The position numbers and the translations under genes were made by a program. From contig CM063309.1 of NCBI GenBank assembly GCA_032173965.1, positions 2,179,564 to 2,243,563 on the forward strand: a stretch of 64,000 nucleotides of DNA, written 5' to 3'. The stretch is from Sitta carolinensis. Its lineage: Eukaryota; Chordata; Aves; Passeriformes; Sittidae. Shown here in pieces: positions 52,705-64,000 of this stretch. Positions within the stretch are counted from its first letter, which is position 1. Each line of letters begins with the position of its first letter. Below the pieces are notes generated by a model that saw only the letters and a program-made list of their open reading frames with translations, made no database searches and was not told where the DNA came from.

Positions 52705-54690
52705 ACCAAACCTCCCCCAGGCAATGATGCAGCTTCCCGACATCCCGGTGGCTGCAAACATCCACCACTTCCACATTATGAGCAGGATTAATGACAAACC
52801 TGCAGCAGATACGACTTTGCCCTTCCTCACACACGGTTTTAGCTTTGATAAAGGAAAATCGACATTTTGCACCCTGCAAAGTGTCCCAGTGTAAGCAGGG
52901 CCCCTCAAACCGAACTCTAGGTAGCAGCAAAAACGACAATAAATTTCCAGTGCTACAGAAACCTCCATTCATTTCTGTAGTGCTGAACCACAGCCTGCCC
53001 TCCCCATCTCTGCTATTAGTTTCTCTACCTTAGTGCCCCAGGAAAGACTGAAAACAGCCTGCAAGAACCTGTGAAACCAATAAAACCACCCCAATGAAAC
53101 ACCCCAGGGAGAGAGCACAGAGGATTCTGCTGACCTTTCTCTCACTGGTGTGAAGTTCTGCTTACAGGAATAAAAGATAAAGCATTTCCCATTAGAAATA
53201 CGAGTTTTGAGTTGAATTCATCTCTGCTTGCTCTGGAGGATTTAATTATTCATCCAACATCAATCAATAAAAAGATTTAGCAAGGTTTGCAACAAGACAG
53301 AAATTCATCCTGCACCTCACAGCCTCTGGGGACGGGAGTGACACACAGGAGTCCCATGCCTTTAACTTTATTTAGCTGGAAAACCTGGAATTTCCCTCTG
53401 GAATGGCTCCCTGTGAGCTCTGGAGACAGAGATTGGCATCACCTGTCTGAGGAGAGAAGTTCTAAGGAAAAACCTCAACCTGCAGGTCTCAAGCTCTGAC
53501 AAGAAGCACCAAAAAGCACCTGAGCACATTCACCCCCCCAGGGAAAACTGCTCTGACAGCTGAATTTAATTTATTTAACTGAAAGCTCTCTTTGGGGTGA
53601 AGGAAGTTTGCTGACACGAGGAGCAACACCCAAGGCTTTACTGTCCAGAGAATTATTATTGTCCCAATCTGTACAAACACCACTTTTCTATAACCAGACA
53701 GGTAAGGGTGACAATTTTCACACTAAACCCGAGGTCTCCATGCAGCTCCACCTCAAAAGTCATTTAGCTGAAAGGATTTGGCAACAGCAGCTCATGAAAT
53801 TTGCTTGGAGGATTCCTAAAATTCTGGGCATCATCTCCCTCCAGCCAAGGAAACTCATCCAGCTTCAAAGCTGAGCCTCAAACCCACCTTCCTCTGAAAC
53901 ATCATCAGGAAAGTCCCAACTCATCAGGGCACGTTTCATTCTCAAAGTTCACAGCCACCCTCCAAACACCACTCAGTGTGCAGGAACCACCAAGGTGCTC
54001 TAATTAAAAAAGAAACCCATTCCCACAAGTCCCACTAATTCTCTAAATTCCCTAAAATGCTACAGCGAGCACCAGAGGAAGAAAGCAAGTTCAGTTTTGC
54101 CCTTGCAAACTGAGCAGGGAAGGGTCTGAGTGATGTTTCATCACTGAAATATTTTAAGAGCCAATTGATTATATTTTTTATAACGTCAGAAATCAAGGAG
54201 TATTTGACACAAAATTGTATTTTCAAATAGTGACAAGGAGTCAAATTCTTACATTTAAAAACTGTACAAATTAAAACAATCTCTTAAGTAATCTGGGGTC
54301 CTCAAAATCAGCTGCTTTCAGCAGTGAAAATATTAATTACCTAATTTTGCCATTTTCACTTGGAGAAAATGTGCTCGCCCAGAAAACTGAGAGAACTCCG
54401 GAATTTTTTTCCCAGGAAAAGACAGAGCAAAGGGCAGCACATCCCACCAGATGTGCCAGAGCAAGGCAGCAGTCTCGAGTCAACGCGCCCAGTCACTGCT
54501 CCAGATTCCATTCCACAGACACACAAAGTTATTCCTTAAAACTCCAGCAGCGCTTCCCTCCTAGGATTTCTCCCACTCCCCTCCACCCAGCACCAGCCTG
54601 AACAGGAACATCCCCTGACAGGAGCTTCAGAAAAAAAAAAAAAACCGCTGCAGCCTAAAATTGTCAATATTCTATCGGCACCAGGGATCC
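52705..54690 (-). other. ATF1 intron 1, unique sequence
   Basis: Single-copy intron between the CpG-island first exon and the first coding exon. No exon recognised. Confidence 0.55.
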
Positions 54691-54699
54691 GATGGCTGC

Positions 54700-55735
54700 G
54701 AGAGACAGCCCAGGAATCATTTCCAGCCTGGATGCTCACGGAGCTCTGCGAGCCGAGGCTCAGAGAGGCTCTGGGGCAGGAATCCCGAGCACAGCTAACG
54801 CGGCAGCGAGAAAGCCGAGTCTGGCCCCGGGCAGGCTCAGCGCCGCCGGCCGGGAGCCCCTCTCAGCCCCAGCCCGCCTGTCCCCCGTTCCCGAGGGGGG
54901 CTGGACGCTCCTCGTCACCCGCTGAAGCCTTTCCCTGCCATTCCCTGAGGGAAGCGGGCCCGGGCCGGGCCCCGTCCCTCCATCCCCGGGGCGAGCGGGC
55001 CCGGGCCCGGCAGCAGCCGCGGGGCAGCGCCGGGAACTCCCCGCGCTTTCCGCCCAGGCCGCGGCCCGTGCCCGTCCCCTCACGGCCCGCGCCCGTCCCC
55101 TCACGGCCCGCGCCCGTCCCTCACGGCCCGCGCCCGTCCCCTCACGGCCCGCGGGGGCGGAGGACGGCGGAGAGGAAGAAGCAGCAGCAGCAGCAGCAGC
55201 AGCGGGCGGGCCGAGGGGGACGGCACGGCACGGGGCGGCCTCCCCAGCCCGCGCTTACCTCAGAGCCCCCGCGGGGCCGCGCGTGGCGATTGCCGGAGCC
55301 GCGGCCGGGTGGCGGCCCCGGTGCCGGCCCGGTGCCGCCTCAGGGAAGCGGCGGCGGGGGGCCGCGACCATAGAGTGCGCGCCCAGGGGCCCCCGCCATA
55401 GAGCCCAGCGGCGCGGAGCGCGCGGGCGCCGGGCTAGAGCGGCCCCGCCCGGCCGCACCAGCGAGAGGAGGCGCCGGAGCGCCGCCCTGAGCACGGAGCG
55501 CGCACAGCGCCGCCGGCGGCCGGGGGAGGGAGCGCCCGCGCCGCGGGGAAAAGGCACCGTGTTCATCGCGATATTGTCGCGATATTGCCGCGATGTTGCC
55601 GCCCGGGTGGGTCAAGTAAAGTGTGGGTAAAAAGGTCGGGTTTTAGCGGAGCGCGGCCGAACGCCGGGCCCGGGCTGTGGGATGGCTCGGGGGATCGAAG
55701 GAAGCAGCGGGTGCCGGGTTTAGAGCCGCTCTCGG
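54700..55735 (-). promoter_or_regulatory. ATF1: CpG island and noncoding first exon of ATF1
   Basis: Dense CpG block. A minus-strand donor (GAG then GTAAGCGCG) ends a probable 5'UTR exon at 55259. The exon's right edge is unknown but likely below 55.6 kb. Contains a (CAG)n-type run at 55183-55203 and three direct repeats of about 11 bp around TCGCGATATTG at 55566-55600. Confidence 0.65.
55070..55155. repeat. 21-bp GC-rich repeat
   Basis: Four copies of CCCCTCACGGCCCGCGCCCG(T) in the first ATF1 intron, about 100 bp from the 5' splice site. Confidence 0.9.
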
Positions 55736-56049
55736 GATTGTTCCACAGCGGATTTATGATTTATGATTTATGGTTTATGATTTATGATCCCGGGGAGGTT
55801 TGGGGGGCCAGGGGGTGCCCCCGTCATGGGACGGCTCCTCAGCCATCACTGGGGACCGCAGGAAACTCAGAATTGCCTGTACAGCAGGAATTACAGCCGA
55901 GCACCTCTGGGAACGGGAGCCTTGCTCCTGATTTTCGCAGGATCCCGAATTCCTGAGGTTGGAAAATCCCTCCGAGACCGTCGAGGTGAACCTTGGCACC
56001 TCCAGGATGGGGATTCCAATCCCTGGGCAGCTCCAAGGCCTGGCCACCC

Positions 56050-56290
56050 TTTCCGTGTAGGAATATTCACGATATGCACCCTGAGCCTCCCCCAGCCCCT
56101 TCCCTCTCCTCCTGTCCTTGTTCCTGGGAGAAATCCCGAATGCTCCCGGCTGTGCCTGCCCTCGGGGAGCTGTGCAGAGCCTCGGAAGGGCCCTGCTGCT
56201 CCCCTTTTCCCCAGGCTGAGCCCCTCTCCAGCTCCCTCGAGAATTCTCCAGCTGCTTTCCTGCTGCTCCAGCCCCTTCCTTAACTCCACT
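56050..56290 (-). mobile_element. CR1 fragment
   Basis: Reverse, diverged CR1: AGGCCTGGCCACCCTTTCCG, CCTTGTTCCTGGGAGAAATC and CCAGGCTGAGCCCCTCTCCA. Confidence 0.65.
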
Positions 56291-56840
56291 CCCTGCCCTG
56301 ATCCCCAAAAACCTCAGATTCTCAAACCTGTGATCCCCAAAAATTCAGATTCCCAAAGCTCTGATCCCCCAAAACCTCAGATTCCCAAAGCTCTGATCCC
56401 CCAAAACCTCAGATTCCCAAAGCTCTGTTCCTCAAAAATTCAGATTCCCAAAGCTCTGATCCCCAAAAATTCAGATTCCCAAACCTCTGATCCCCCAAAG
56501 CTCTGATCCCCAAAAACTCAGATCCCCAAACCTCTGAGCCCCCAAAACCTCAGATTCCCAAAGCTCTGATCCCCAAAAATTCAGATTCCCAAACCTCTGA
56601 TCCCCCAAAACCTCAGATTCCCAAACCTCTGATCCCCCAAAACCTCAGATCCCCAAAGCTCTGATCCCCAAAAACTGATATTCCCAAACCTCTGATCCCC
56701 CAAAACCTCAGATTTCCAAAGCTCTGATCCCCCAAAGTTCTGATCCCCAAAACCTCAAGTTATCCCAAAGCTCTGATCCCCAAAAATTCAGATTCCCAAA
56801 GCTCTGATCCCCAAAAATTCAGATTCCCAAAGCCCCAGGT
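56290..56840. repeat. 31-bp minisatellite
   Basis: About 18 units with CCCCAAAAATTCAGATTCCC and AAAGCTCTGAT, variants AAACCTCTGAT and CCCCCAAAACCTCAG. Confidence 0.93.
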
Positions 56841-57034
56841 ACAGGACAGTGCCCAGCCCAGCTCCTTCACACCCTCAGAGCTCCAACACTTCCCCAATCA
56901 ACTGAAAAATACAAGATACTTACAAGTTCTCCCTCTGCCCGGGATTAATTTTAACCCACGTTTTCTTCCTTAAAAATAAAACTCCTTCATGGAAACAGCG
57001 CTGGAAGGACTAAACAAGCAACCAGGCATCAATA

Positions 57035-57040
57035 TTTATT
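57035..57040 (-). terminator. DIP2B: Candidate distal DIP2B poly(A) signal
   Basis: AATAAA on the minus strand in GTTAATAAATATTG, at the end of the unique block and before the ATF1 promoter region. Confidence 0.4.
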
Positions 57041-58825
57041 AACACAAGACAAAGGAAACACAATCAATGCGTTAATGGGACACTGTCCAGCCAGGTGTTA
57101 AATTTAAAAATGTAACTAATCTAATTTTAAATAAATAAAACCTTTATACATAATTACAGAATGCCGGAGTCTGGATTGGACAATGGGAAAGAGGTTGACA
57201 GAAATAAAAGCAAAAAAAAAAAAAAATTTAAAAAAATTAAAAAAAAAATGCGTCTAGGGCTAAAATTGATCTGGTTTTTATAACCTTATTTTAGGACAGT
57301 TAGTAGGACACAGCTGAACTGATTTAAACCAGAAATGAAGTGCAAATTCTAACAAAAGGGGACAGAACTGTCCTGTTCCCACAGCGTTTGCTCAGAGAGG
57401 ATTCACAAACAGTGAGACACACACACAACACTTTAGTCCAGTGGGAAGAATTCCCAGTTTTTCAGTTTCACTGCAGTTCAGTTGGAACCTGAGGGGCAAT
57501 AATGGGAATTATGTGCCCTGGGCAAGCCCAGCAGTCACACCAGGGGCAGAGGCTGTTTGGTTTTTTTTTGGGAAAAGCACCCAGCCCTGCCCACCTGCCA
57601 AGGTCTGGAGTGAAGGATCTTCCCCCAAAAAAATCTGAAAAGCTCCAGAGGAAGGAGTGGAATGATTGTGGAAGGCTCATGACAAGTCCTGAGCAGAGCT
57701 GGGGGTGGAATTTGGGGATCCCAGAGCTCCAGCTCCATCCTTCCTCCTCTCCAGCACCAAAACAGGGACAAAGCTCTCAGGGAATTCAGGGGAAGCTTCT
57801 CCTGCTCCCTGGGATGTTCTCCCACCCCACGGGCAGGGCTGAATCCTGCAGCTCTCCAGCACTCAGAAATGGAACCTGCTGGGAGATTTGGAGCACACAG
57901 GAAAACTTGCAAGGTAAAACCTCAAACCATTGGGAGCTATCAGTACCTATCCAAACCAAAAAAATAAGGGGAAAAAAAAAAAGAAAAAAGATCAATCCAG
58001 TCACATTCCAAAATGCCATTTCAGGAATTCCATCTGCCACGTTTGATGGAATTCATACACACATTGTTTCTTTTGTGAAAAATCACAAATAAAAATAAAA
58101 GACAATCCTGGAATTGGACTTAAAATCTACTGCAGTGGACAAAAAGTGTTTGTTGAAACAATTTATCTAAAGCTTTGGGTAAAGAAAAAGGTTCAAGACC
58201 ACCAGTTCTCCCTGGAAAGGTCACACTGGAGTGAAGCTGCTTGGCCAGGCCTGGGCTGTGCAGGAAACACAAAAATGGTGACAAAGAACATGGAAAAACA
58301 GGAATTTTCTGGCTGAAAGTGGAGAACAACCTTTGTGCACTTTACACCCAAAATCAGCTGCAGGGCCCAACTGTTTCAGTCACAGTTTGACCTTGCCACT
58401 GTCCCCACTTTGTGTTCAATTTGTTAAAACTAAATATATTCAAGATTTTGTGCATATTCTGCAGTGTTGGTTGATGCTGTGGAAAACACAGACAAGGTTC
58501 CAAAACGTGCCCCTGAAACCCCAAGTGTTTGCAAAAAACCTTTAAGTCCAGACCTGCCACGAAAACTTCCAGTTCCTATTCCCCCACCGAATATTTTTCA
58601 AAAAATATCATTTTGAAACTTCTTATCTGAGTTTTAAAGCTCCTGTTTTCAGTGAGGAACCGCCAGGATGCAGCAGGAGCTTTTCAAGGACACAGCTGGG
58701 GTTTTGCTCGTGGATCCACTGGATTCTGTTCCAGTAACTGCCACAGGATCTTCCAAGTCCACACCATAAACCTTTTAAAAACTGCCTAAAAACTTTGCGT
58801 GAGGTAATCTGGAACATTTGAAAAG

Positions 58826-58831
58826 TTTATT
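58826..58831 (-). terminator. DIP2B: Candidate proximal DIP2B poly(A) signal
   Basis: AATAAA on the minus strand in GTAAATAAACTTTT, about 1.4 kb after the stop. Confidence 0.4.
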
Positions 58832-60227
58832 TACACTGTATACCACACCTGACTCCAAAAAACCCTGTTGCAGGATCTGGTAGCAGCTCCCAAGGCTTCC
58901 AAAAATCATAGATTAGCACCCAGAGAAGTGTAATTATTAAAAGATGGAGAATTAAAAATTAAAAAAAAAAAAAAAAAAAAAGATAATTTTGAGTCAAAGC
59001 TCAACCACCAGCTCTCCCCCAGCCCCTGTGGAACTTCTTCCAGCAGGAAGAGCTTGTACCTGCTGCTTCAAGGCTTCTCTTTCTTCCCATTCCCTAAGGT
59101 TGGAGCTGACACAGGAAAGCTGGGATAACAATTTTCCCAACATAATTTAACAATGCGTTTGCCAGAATTACTGTCTCCTCCTGGAAAAGAAAAATCCAAG
59201 CTGGAATTGTCCTGTTCTCTCAGGGAATGCTTTGAGGAGAGCGTTTTTGGTCTGCTCCCAGTTTCCACCAAAGCTTATCCCAGCAGCTCTTGGTCTGTCT
59301 GGAGGGATCCCAAGGGAATGGCCCAAGCAGGGAATTCACCTGAGGAAGGTTTTTCCTCTCCTGGTGCCGCAGGATGAGGCAGAGGCTGTCCCTCAGCTCC
59401 TTTCAGGATTTTCACTGCCATTTCTACCCAATTCCATGCTGAATTCAGCCTCTTGCAGAAAGATGTGCCTTAAAACCAAAGGGTTCTACACACTTCTGGC
59501 CAGAATAAAGATAGAAATGAAATCAGAAACCTGGGGAGGGTGGGAGCACCTCACATTGTGTCTAAGCCAATGCCAGGATGCTGAGGACCACAGAAGTCAC
59601 CTGTCCTTAAAAACATCAACCTTCAGCTGTCCTCACTAGCCAAGTTAATTTTCTATCTAAGTGAATTATGTATAATAATATTTACATATTTAAAATATAG
59701 GCAAAATTCTTTTTTAAATTCCAGAAATCTCTATATGAATAAGTAACTCTGATTCTGTAAGTTATTGATTTGGTCATGGCACAACTGTGTGATCCCGTGG
59801 TATATGAACAGCTCCAGATGCAAAGGAGATCATGGAGTAGGGAACTGCAGACCTCTGATGACCCCTTTCTTAATAGTTTTATTATCTTAACTAAATAAAC
59901 CCTCCCCTTATAGAATCCTAACCCGGGATTAGATAAAAATACAAATATGTACAACGGGTGAAAAAGTAACACTACTGTAAAGGCCTTGGGGATTTCGTAG
60001 CTCACACATTTCCCACTTTGCAGTTCTCTAAAGCTCAGGGGTCAGTAAACTGTTACAAATATTTGCTGCTGCTGCTCCCCACATTTCCTTCAACCCCGCT
60101 GGGACCGAAACCCCCAGGATGGGCAGGGAGGTCTTGTGTGGCAGCAACCTCAAACTTTTAGCTCAAGTATTAGTAATTTTCACCAGCTTCACTTGCCCTA
60201 GCCACCCTCCTCAGCCCGGGGGGACCA

Positions 60228-60480
60228 TCACATGTTGTAGGCCACGTAAATGGGGTCCAGCTGATCGGCCAGGAAACTGTCCCGGAGGTGCATGCGCTGC
60301 TTCTCGCCTCGGGAGTTGATGGGGATCACCCCAGGATCCACCACCACCACCACCCCCACAATCAAGTAATGCTCCTCCAGGACCACGTTGGTAACCAGAG
60401 GAACCAAATCCAGAGCCTCCTGCTCGCAGCCACACAGCTCCACCACCACCACCAGCAGGTTGGTCCAGGTGAACACGGCG
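60228..60480 (-). CDS. DIP2B: DIP2B last exon
   Basis: 253 bp, acceptor CATTTCAG. Encodes AVFTWTNLLVVVVELCGCEQ, VVLEEHYLIVGVVVVVDPGV, INSRGEKQRMHLRDSFLA and the stop TGA at 60228-60230. Confidence 0.95.
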
Positions 60481-63400
60481 CTGAAATGACAAAGGGAGAA
60501 CGGGCGAGAATCAGTTATTGGCAGGAATTTCAAAAACAATGCAAAACCCAGTTATTGTCACAAAGATCCAAAATAATGCAAGACCCAGGTATGGCCATGA
60601 AGATCCAAAATAGTACAAAACCCAGTTATTGTCATGAATTTCAAAAACAATGCAAAACCCAGTTATTGTCACAAAGATCCAAAATAATGCAAACCAGTTA
60701 TTGTCACAAAGATCCAAAACAATGCAAAACCGGTATTGCCATGAATTTCAAAAACAATGCAAAACCAAGTTATTGTCACCAAAATCCAAAATAATACAAA
60801 ACCCAGTTATTGTCACCAAGATCCAAAACAATGCAAAACCCAGTTACTGCCACAAAGATCCAAAACAATGCAAAACCCAGTTATTGTCACCAAAATCCAA
60901 AATAATGCAAAACCCAGTTATTGCCACAAAGATCCAAAGTTTTCAGGTCTTTATCCTTAGATGGAGGTTCCCACCTGAGCTGGGCTACATTTCTGACCTA
61001 ACTCCGACATCACTTGGGTCCTGATGTGACAAAAATCAGACTTATCTCAGCACCACCTGTATGAGACAGGAACCCAACGCTGTCACTGACTCAGAAACGG
61101 CTCTGCACACCCCAGAGAAGGAATTCATCATTTCTGTGTGCAACTGAGGCTCGTGAGAAAACACTGAGTCTGTTCTCATCTGCAGACAGACAATCGGCTG
61201 TGTGACTTGTGGATGGCAACACAAAAAAACCCTGAATTTCCCTATTTTTTTTTTTTTTTCCAGGTAAAACCCTGCATCTTTGCCTGAAGTGCTCCATTTG
61301 AGCTGGGCTAGGCTGGCTGCACTGCTCAGGAGGGTTTTACCATTCAGCAATGCTCCTGTGGGTTCGGGACACCGAGGTCTCGATGTCGATGGGGTGGTAG
61401 CGCAGCCCCCGCAGCTCCAGGGTCTCATCCAGGGCTCCCACCACGTACAGGGCATCGTGGCGCTCTGGGGACACAGGAGAGGAGTGCAAGAAATGGAATT
61501 TGGGTCAGACAAATTGTCTCTTTTAGAAGCTAAAGAATCCCACGATGGTTTGGGTTAAAAGGGCCCAGCCAGTGCCACTCCCTGCCATGGCAGGGTCACC
61601 TTCCCTGTCCCAGGTGGCTCCAAGCCCTGTCCAGCCTGGCCTGGGGCACTTCCAGGGATCCAGGACACCCACATCTTCTCTGGGCACCCTGTGCCAGGAC
61701 CTCACACTCTCACAGGGAGGAATTCCTTCCCAATATCCATTCTAACCCTGCCCCCTGGCAGTTTGAATGCCTGCGTTAAACCATGGCATTCCCAAGGGAA
61801 TGTCCAGGTTGCCCAGGTTCCTGCCAGCTGTACCCAGGTGTAACCCTGGGTTAACCCACATGCAATGCCCAGGTTGCCCAGCCCCATCTCAGCTGTACCC
61901 CCTGGTTAGCCCCATGCCCAGGTTGCCCAGCCCCACCTCAGCTGTACCCCCAGGTTGCCCGGCCCCACCTCAGCTGTACCCCCAGGTTGCCCAGCCCCAC
62001 CTCAGCTGTACCCCCAGGTTAGCCCCATGCCCAGGTTGCCCAGCCCCACCTCAGCTGTACCCCCAGGTTGCCCGGCCCCACCTCAGCTGTACCCCCAGGT
62101 TAGCCCCATGGCCAGGTTGCCCAGCCCCACCTCAGCTGTACCCCCAGGTTGCCCAGCCCCACCTCAGCTGTACCCCCAGGTTGCCCAGCCCCACCTCCGC
62201 TGTACCCCCAGGTTGCCCAGCCCCACCTCCGCTGTACCCCCAGGTTGCCCAGCCCCACCTCAGCTGTACCCCCAGGTTAGCCCCATGCCCAGGTTGCCCG
62301 GCCCCACCTCAGCTGTACCCCCAGGTTGCCCAGCCCCATCTCAGCTGTACCCCCAGGTTAGCCCCATGCCCAGGTTGCCCGGCCCCACCTCAGCTGTACC
62401 CCCAGGTTAGCCCATGCCCAGGTTGCCCGGCCCCACCTCAGCTGTACCCCCAGGTTGCCCGGCCCCACCTCAGCTGTACCCCAGGTTGCCCAGCTGCCAG
62501 CCTCCTGCTGTACCCCCAGGTTGCCCAGCCCCACCTCAGCTGTACCCCCAGGTTGCCCAGCCCCACCTGAGCTGTACCCCCAGGTTGCCCAGCCCCACCT
62601 GAGCTGTACCCGAGGTTGCCCAGCCCCACCTGAGCTGTACCCCAGGTTGCCCAGCCCCACCTGAGCTGTACCCCAGGTTGCCCAGCCCCCCCTCAGCTGT
62701 ACCCCCAGGTTAGCCCCAGCCCAGGTTGCCCGCCCCACCTCAGCTGTACCCCCAGGTTGCCCAGCCCCATCTCAGCTGTACCCCCAGGTTAGCCCCCCCA
62801 TGCCCAGGTTGCCCAGCCCCACCTCAGCTGTACCCCCAGGTTGCAGCCCACCTCATGTACCCCAGGTTGCCCAGCCCCACCTCAGCTGTACCCCCAGGTT
62901 GCCCAGCCCCACCTGAGCTGTACCCCAGGTTGCCCAGCCCCACTCAGCTGTACCCCAGGTTGCCCAGCCCCACCTGAGCTGTACCCCCAGGTTGCCCAGC
63001 CCCACCTGAGCTGTACCCCAGGTTGCCCAGCCCCATCAGCTGTACCCCCAGGTTGCCCAGCCCCACCTGAGCTGTACCCCCAGGTTGCCGCCCCAGCCCC
63101 ACCTGAGCTGTACCCCCAGGTTGCCCAGCCCCACCTGAGCTGTACCCCCAGGTTGCCCAGCCCCACCTGAGCTGTACCCCAGGTTGCCCAGCCCACTCCG
63201 CTGGCGCCGTCAGCTCGGTGCGCCGCACGAAGCCCAGGTAGCCGGTGCGAGCCCAGAGCGTCTGCGCCGCGTCCCGAAGCTCAGGCGGGTGTTGAAGTGG
63301 TCAGCCTGGAGAGTCTCGTTGTCATAGATGGTGTAGTAGCCACTGGCTGTGTGGGGGCTGTTCACCCAAATCTGTGCAGGGAGGGCGAGAAGGGTCAGAG

Positions 63401-63970
63401 CCTGACAGTGCTCACCTGGAGCAGGTAAAGGAACTCTAATGAGGATGTTCTGTGATTTTTTTAGATTATTAAAAAATTCAGCTCCAACTTCCAAAAATAC
63501 CCCGCAGATTCTTAAAAATGCATCTTGCAAGATGTACTCTTGCAGTAATTGTTAACTGAGGATTCGCCAAGTAAATGAATTGTGGATTTTTAACATGTCG
63601 AGTCCAAAATTGGGTAATAATCCATCAACATACATCAGTGTGCTGGTGTGTAATCAAGGTAAGGAAAGCCAAATGTAAATTGTACTGTTTGGGAGCCACC
63701 TGGTGAGATTTAGGGTGGAACAAGCTTCTTTTCAAGTGGGTTTTCTTTAAACTTGACAGTGAAATAACACCCAAATTCTGAAGGCTCCAGCACAAATTCA
63801 TCTACCAAAGGGCTGTAGCACAGCTCCAAACTGTCCCCCAGCAGAGAAAAGCCCAAGGAGCAGCAGGAAAAGGTCCCCAAAAAAGCTGCACTTACCTCCC
63901 CAAGGTGAGAATCTCCCAGAGGCCCTTTAGTCTCTGGATTGACAATGACCACTTTGACTCCAGGCAGGAT
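60228..63970 (-). CDS. DIP2B: Disco-interacting protein 2 homolog B, C-terminal exons (partial gene)
   Basis: DIP2 proteins carry a DMAP1-binding N-terminus and two adenylate-forming (AMP-binding, FAAL-like) domains; DIP2B acts in neurite growth and lipid metabolism in mammals. The last four exons are present: 63896-63970 (GVKVVIVNPETKGPLGDSHL), 63197-63371 (IWVNSPHTASGYYTIYDNET), 61341-61464 (DALYVVGALDETLELRGLRY) and 60228-60480 (ending DQLDPIYVAYNM and stop). They form the C-terminal lobe of the second adenylate-forming domain. The symbol within the DIP2A/B/C family rests on adjacency to ATF1, as in human. The 63197-63371 exon has a one-base deficit at 63273-63275 that shifts frame and reaches a stop near 63210. 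The rest is intact, so a consensus error is likely. Upstream exons lie off the right edge. Confidence 0.88.
60535..60945. repeat. 37-bp minisatellite before the last DIP2B exon
   Basis: About eleven units with AATGCAAAACCCAGTTATTG and TCACAAAGATCCAAA. Translations cycle every 37 residues. Starts about 55 bp from the 3' splice site. Confidence 0.95.
61341..61464 (-). CDS. DIP2B: DIP2B penultimate exon
   Basis: 124 bp between TGTCCCCAG and GTAAAA. Encodes RHDALYVVGALDETLELRGL and RYHPIDIETSVSRTHRSIAE, with TG carried into the last exon to make Cys. Confidence 0.95.
61540..61775 (-). mobile_element. CR1 3' fragment
   Basis: Reverse CR1: CACGATGGTTTGGGTTAAAA, AAGCCCTGTCCAGCCTGGCC, TCTTCTCTGGGCACCCTGTG and GGAGGAATTCCTTCCCAATA. 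Confidence 0.9.
61850..63196. repeat. 32-bp minisatellite abutting a DIP2B 5' splice site
   Basis: About 40 copies of a 32-bp unit containing CAGGTTGCCCAGCCCCACCT and CAGCTGTACCCC, with TTAGCCCCATGCC insertions. On the transcribed strand each unit contains GAGGTGGGG or CAGGTGGGG, a donor-like match. Confidence 0.95.
63197..63371 (-). CDS. DIP2B: DIP2B exon with frame break
   Basis: Acceptor TGCACAG. In frame for WVNSPHTASGYYTIYDNETL and QADHFNTRLSFG, then the conserved ARTGYLGFVRRTELTA continues one frame over. The 5' splice site is unclear: the best candidate is GGA then GTGGGC. The exon comes out three bases shorter than I expect from the family, so further small losses at the end are possible. 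A 32-bp array starts at the donor. Confidence 0.85.
63896..63970 (-). CDS. DIP2B: DIP2B exon
   Basis: 75 bp, acceptor GCTCTTCAG, donor GTAAGT, phase 0 on both sides. Encodes ILPGVKVVIVNPETKGPLGD then SHLGE. Confidence 0.93.
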
Positions 63971-64000
63971 CTGAAGAGCAAAGGAGGAGATGTGCAACCC

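Larger units (their letters stand above)
57030..60227 (-). other. DIP2B: DIP2B 3' untranslated region (inferred)
   Basis: Mostly single-copy, AT-rich sequence after the stop. Minus-strand AATAAA hexamers occur at 58826-58831 and 57035-57040, so the UTR is probably 1.4 or 3.2 kb long. Poly(A) runs near 57213 and 58960. No other gene recognised. Confidence 0.5.

Noticed and set aside
61341..63371. DIP2B as a pseudogene
   Set aside because: Only one exon has small homopolymer-type losses; the other three are perfectly conserved with good splice sites.

Overview
The window is vertebrate nuclear DNA, almost certainly from a bird. Five spliced genes of one vertebrate linkage group (human 12q13) can be read exon by exon. 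CR1 retrotransposon tails, the characteristic avian LINE, occur on both strands. Roughly a quarter of the sequence by eye is tandem minisatellite, with several CpG-rich blocks. That combination (compact genes, very high minisatellite load, CpG islands) suits one of the small avian microchromosomes that were long missing from assemblies. The species cannot be told.

Layout. From 1 to about 28.7 kb, minus strand, lies the 5' part of SCN8A (Nav1.6 alpha subunit): coding exons 1, 2, 3, 4, 5N and 5A, plus a likely noncoding first exon in a CpG island at 27.8-28.7 kb. A 1.1 kb ATC-type repeat lies just upstream of that island. METTL7A (TMT1A), two exons, is on the plus strand at 31.8-33.8 kb and divergent from SCN8A. 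A 1.6 kb GC-rich array separates it from TMPRSS12, a trypsin-like membrane protease with five exons on the plus strand (36.26-41.27 kb). ATF1 follows tail-to-tail on the minus strand (seven coding exons, 44.63-50.83 kb, 5' exon and CpG island at about 55.3 kb). The last four exons of DIP2B are on the minus strand at 60.2-64 kb, with a long 3'UTR.

Most interesting points. (1) SCN8A intron 2 has textbook U12-type AT-AC signals. (2) The mutually exclusive 5N/5A exon pair is intact. (3) ATF1 carries an extra in-frame exon resembling the CREB Q1 glutamine-rich segment, which human ATF1 lacks. (4) TMPRSS12 has Trp where the activating Arg should be, and its third exon is scrambled by small indels. 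(5) SCN8A exon 1 and a DIP2B exon each carry a one-base deficit in a G/C run that breaks the frame, which suggests consensus errors. (6) Four minisatellites begin within about 20 bp of a 5' splice site, on the intron side. (7) Several other arrays are amplified CR1 tails. (8) Gene order and orientation differ from human.

I found no mobile DNA element apart from CR1 remnants, no RNA gene I could support, and no wholly new coding system. The genes are not an operon. Their adjacency is chromosomal linkage: SCN8A makes an excitable-cell channel, METTL7A an ER/lipid-droplet thiol methyltransferase, TMPRSS12 a germ-cell protease in mammals, ATF1 a cAMP-responsive transcription factor, and DIP2B an adenylate-forming-domain protein.
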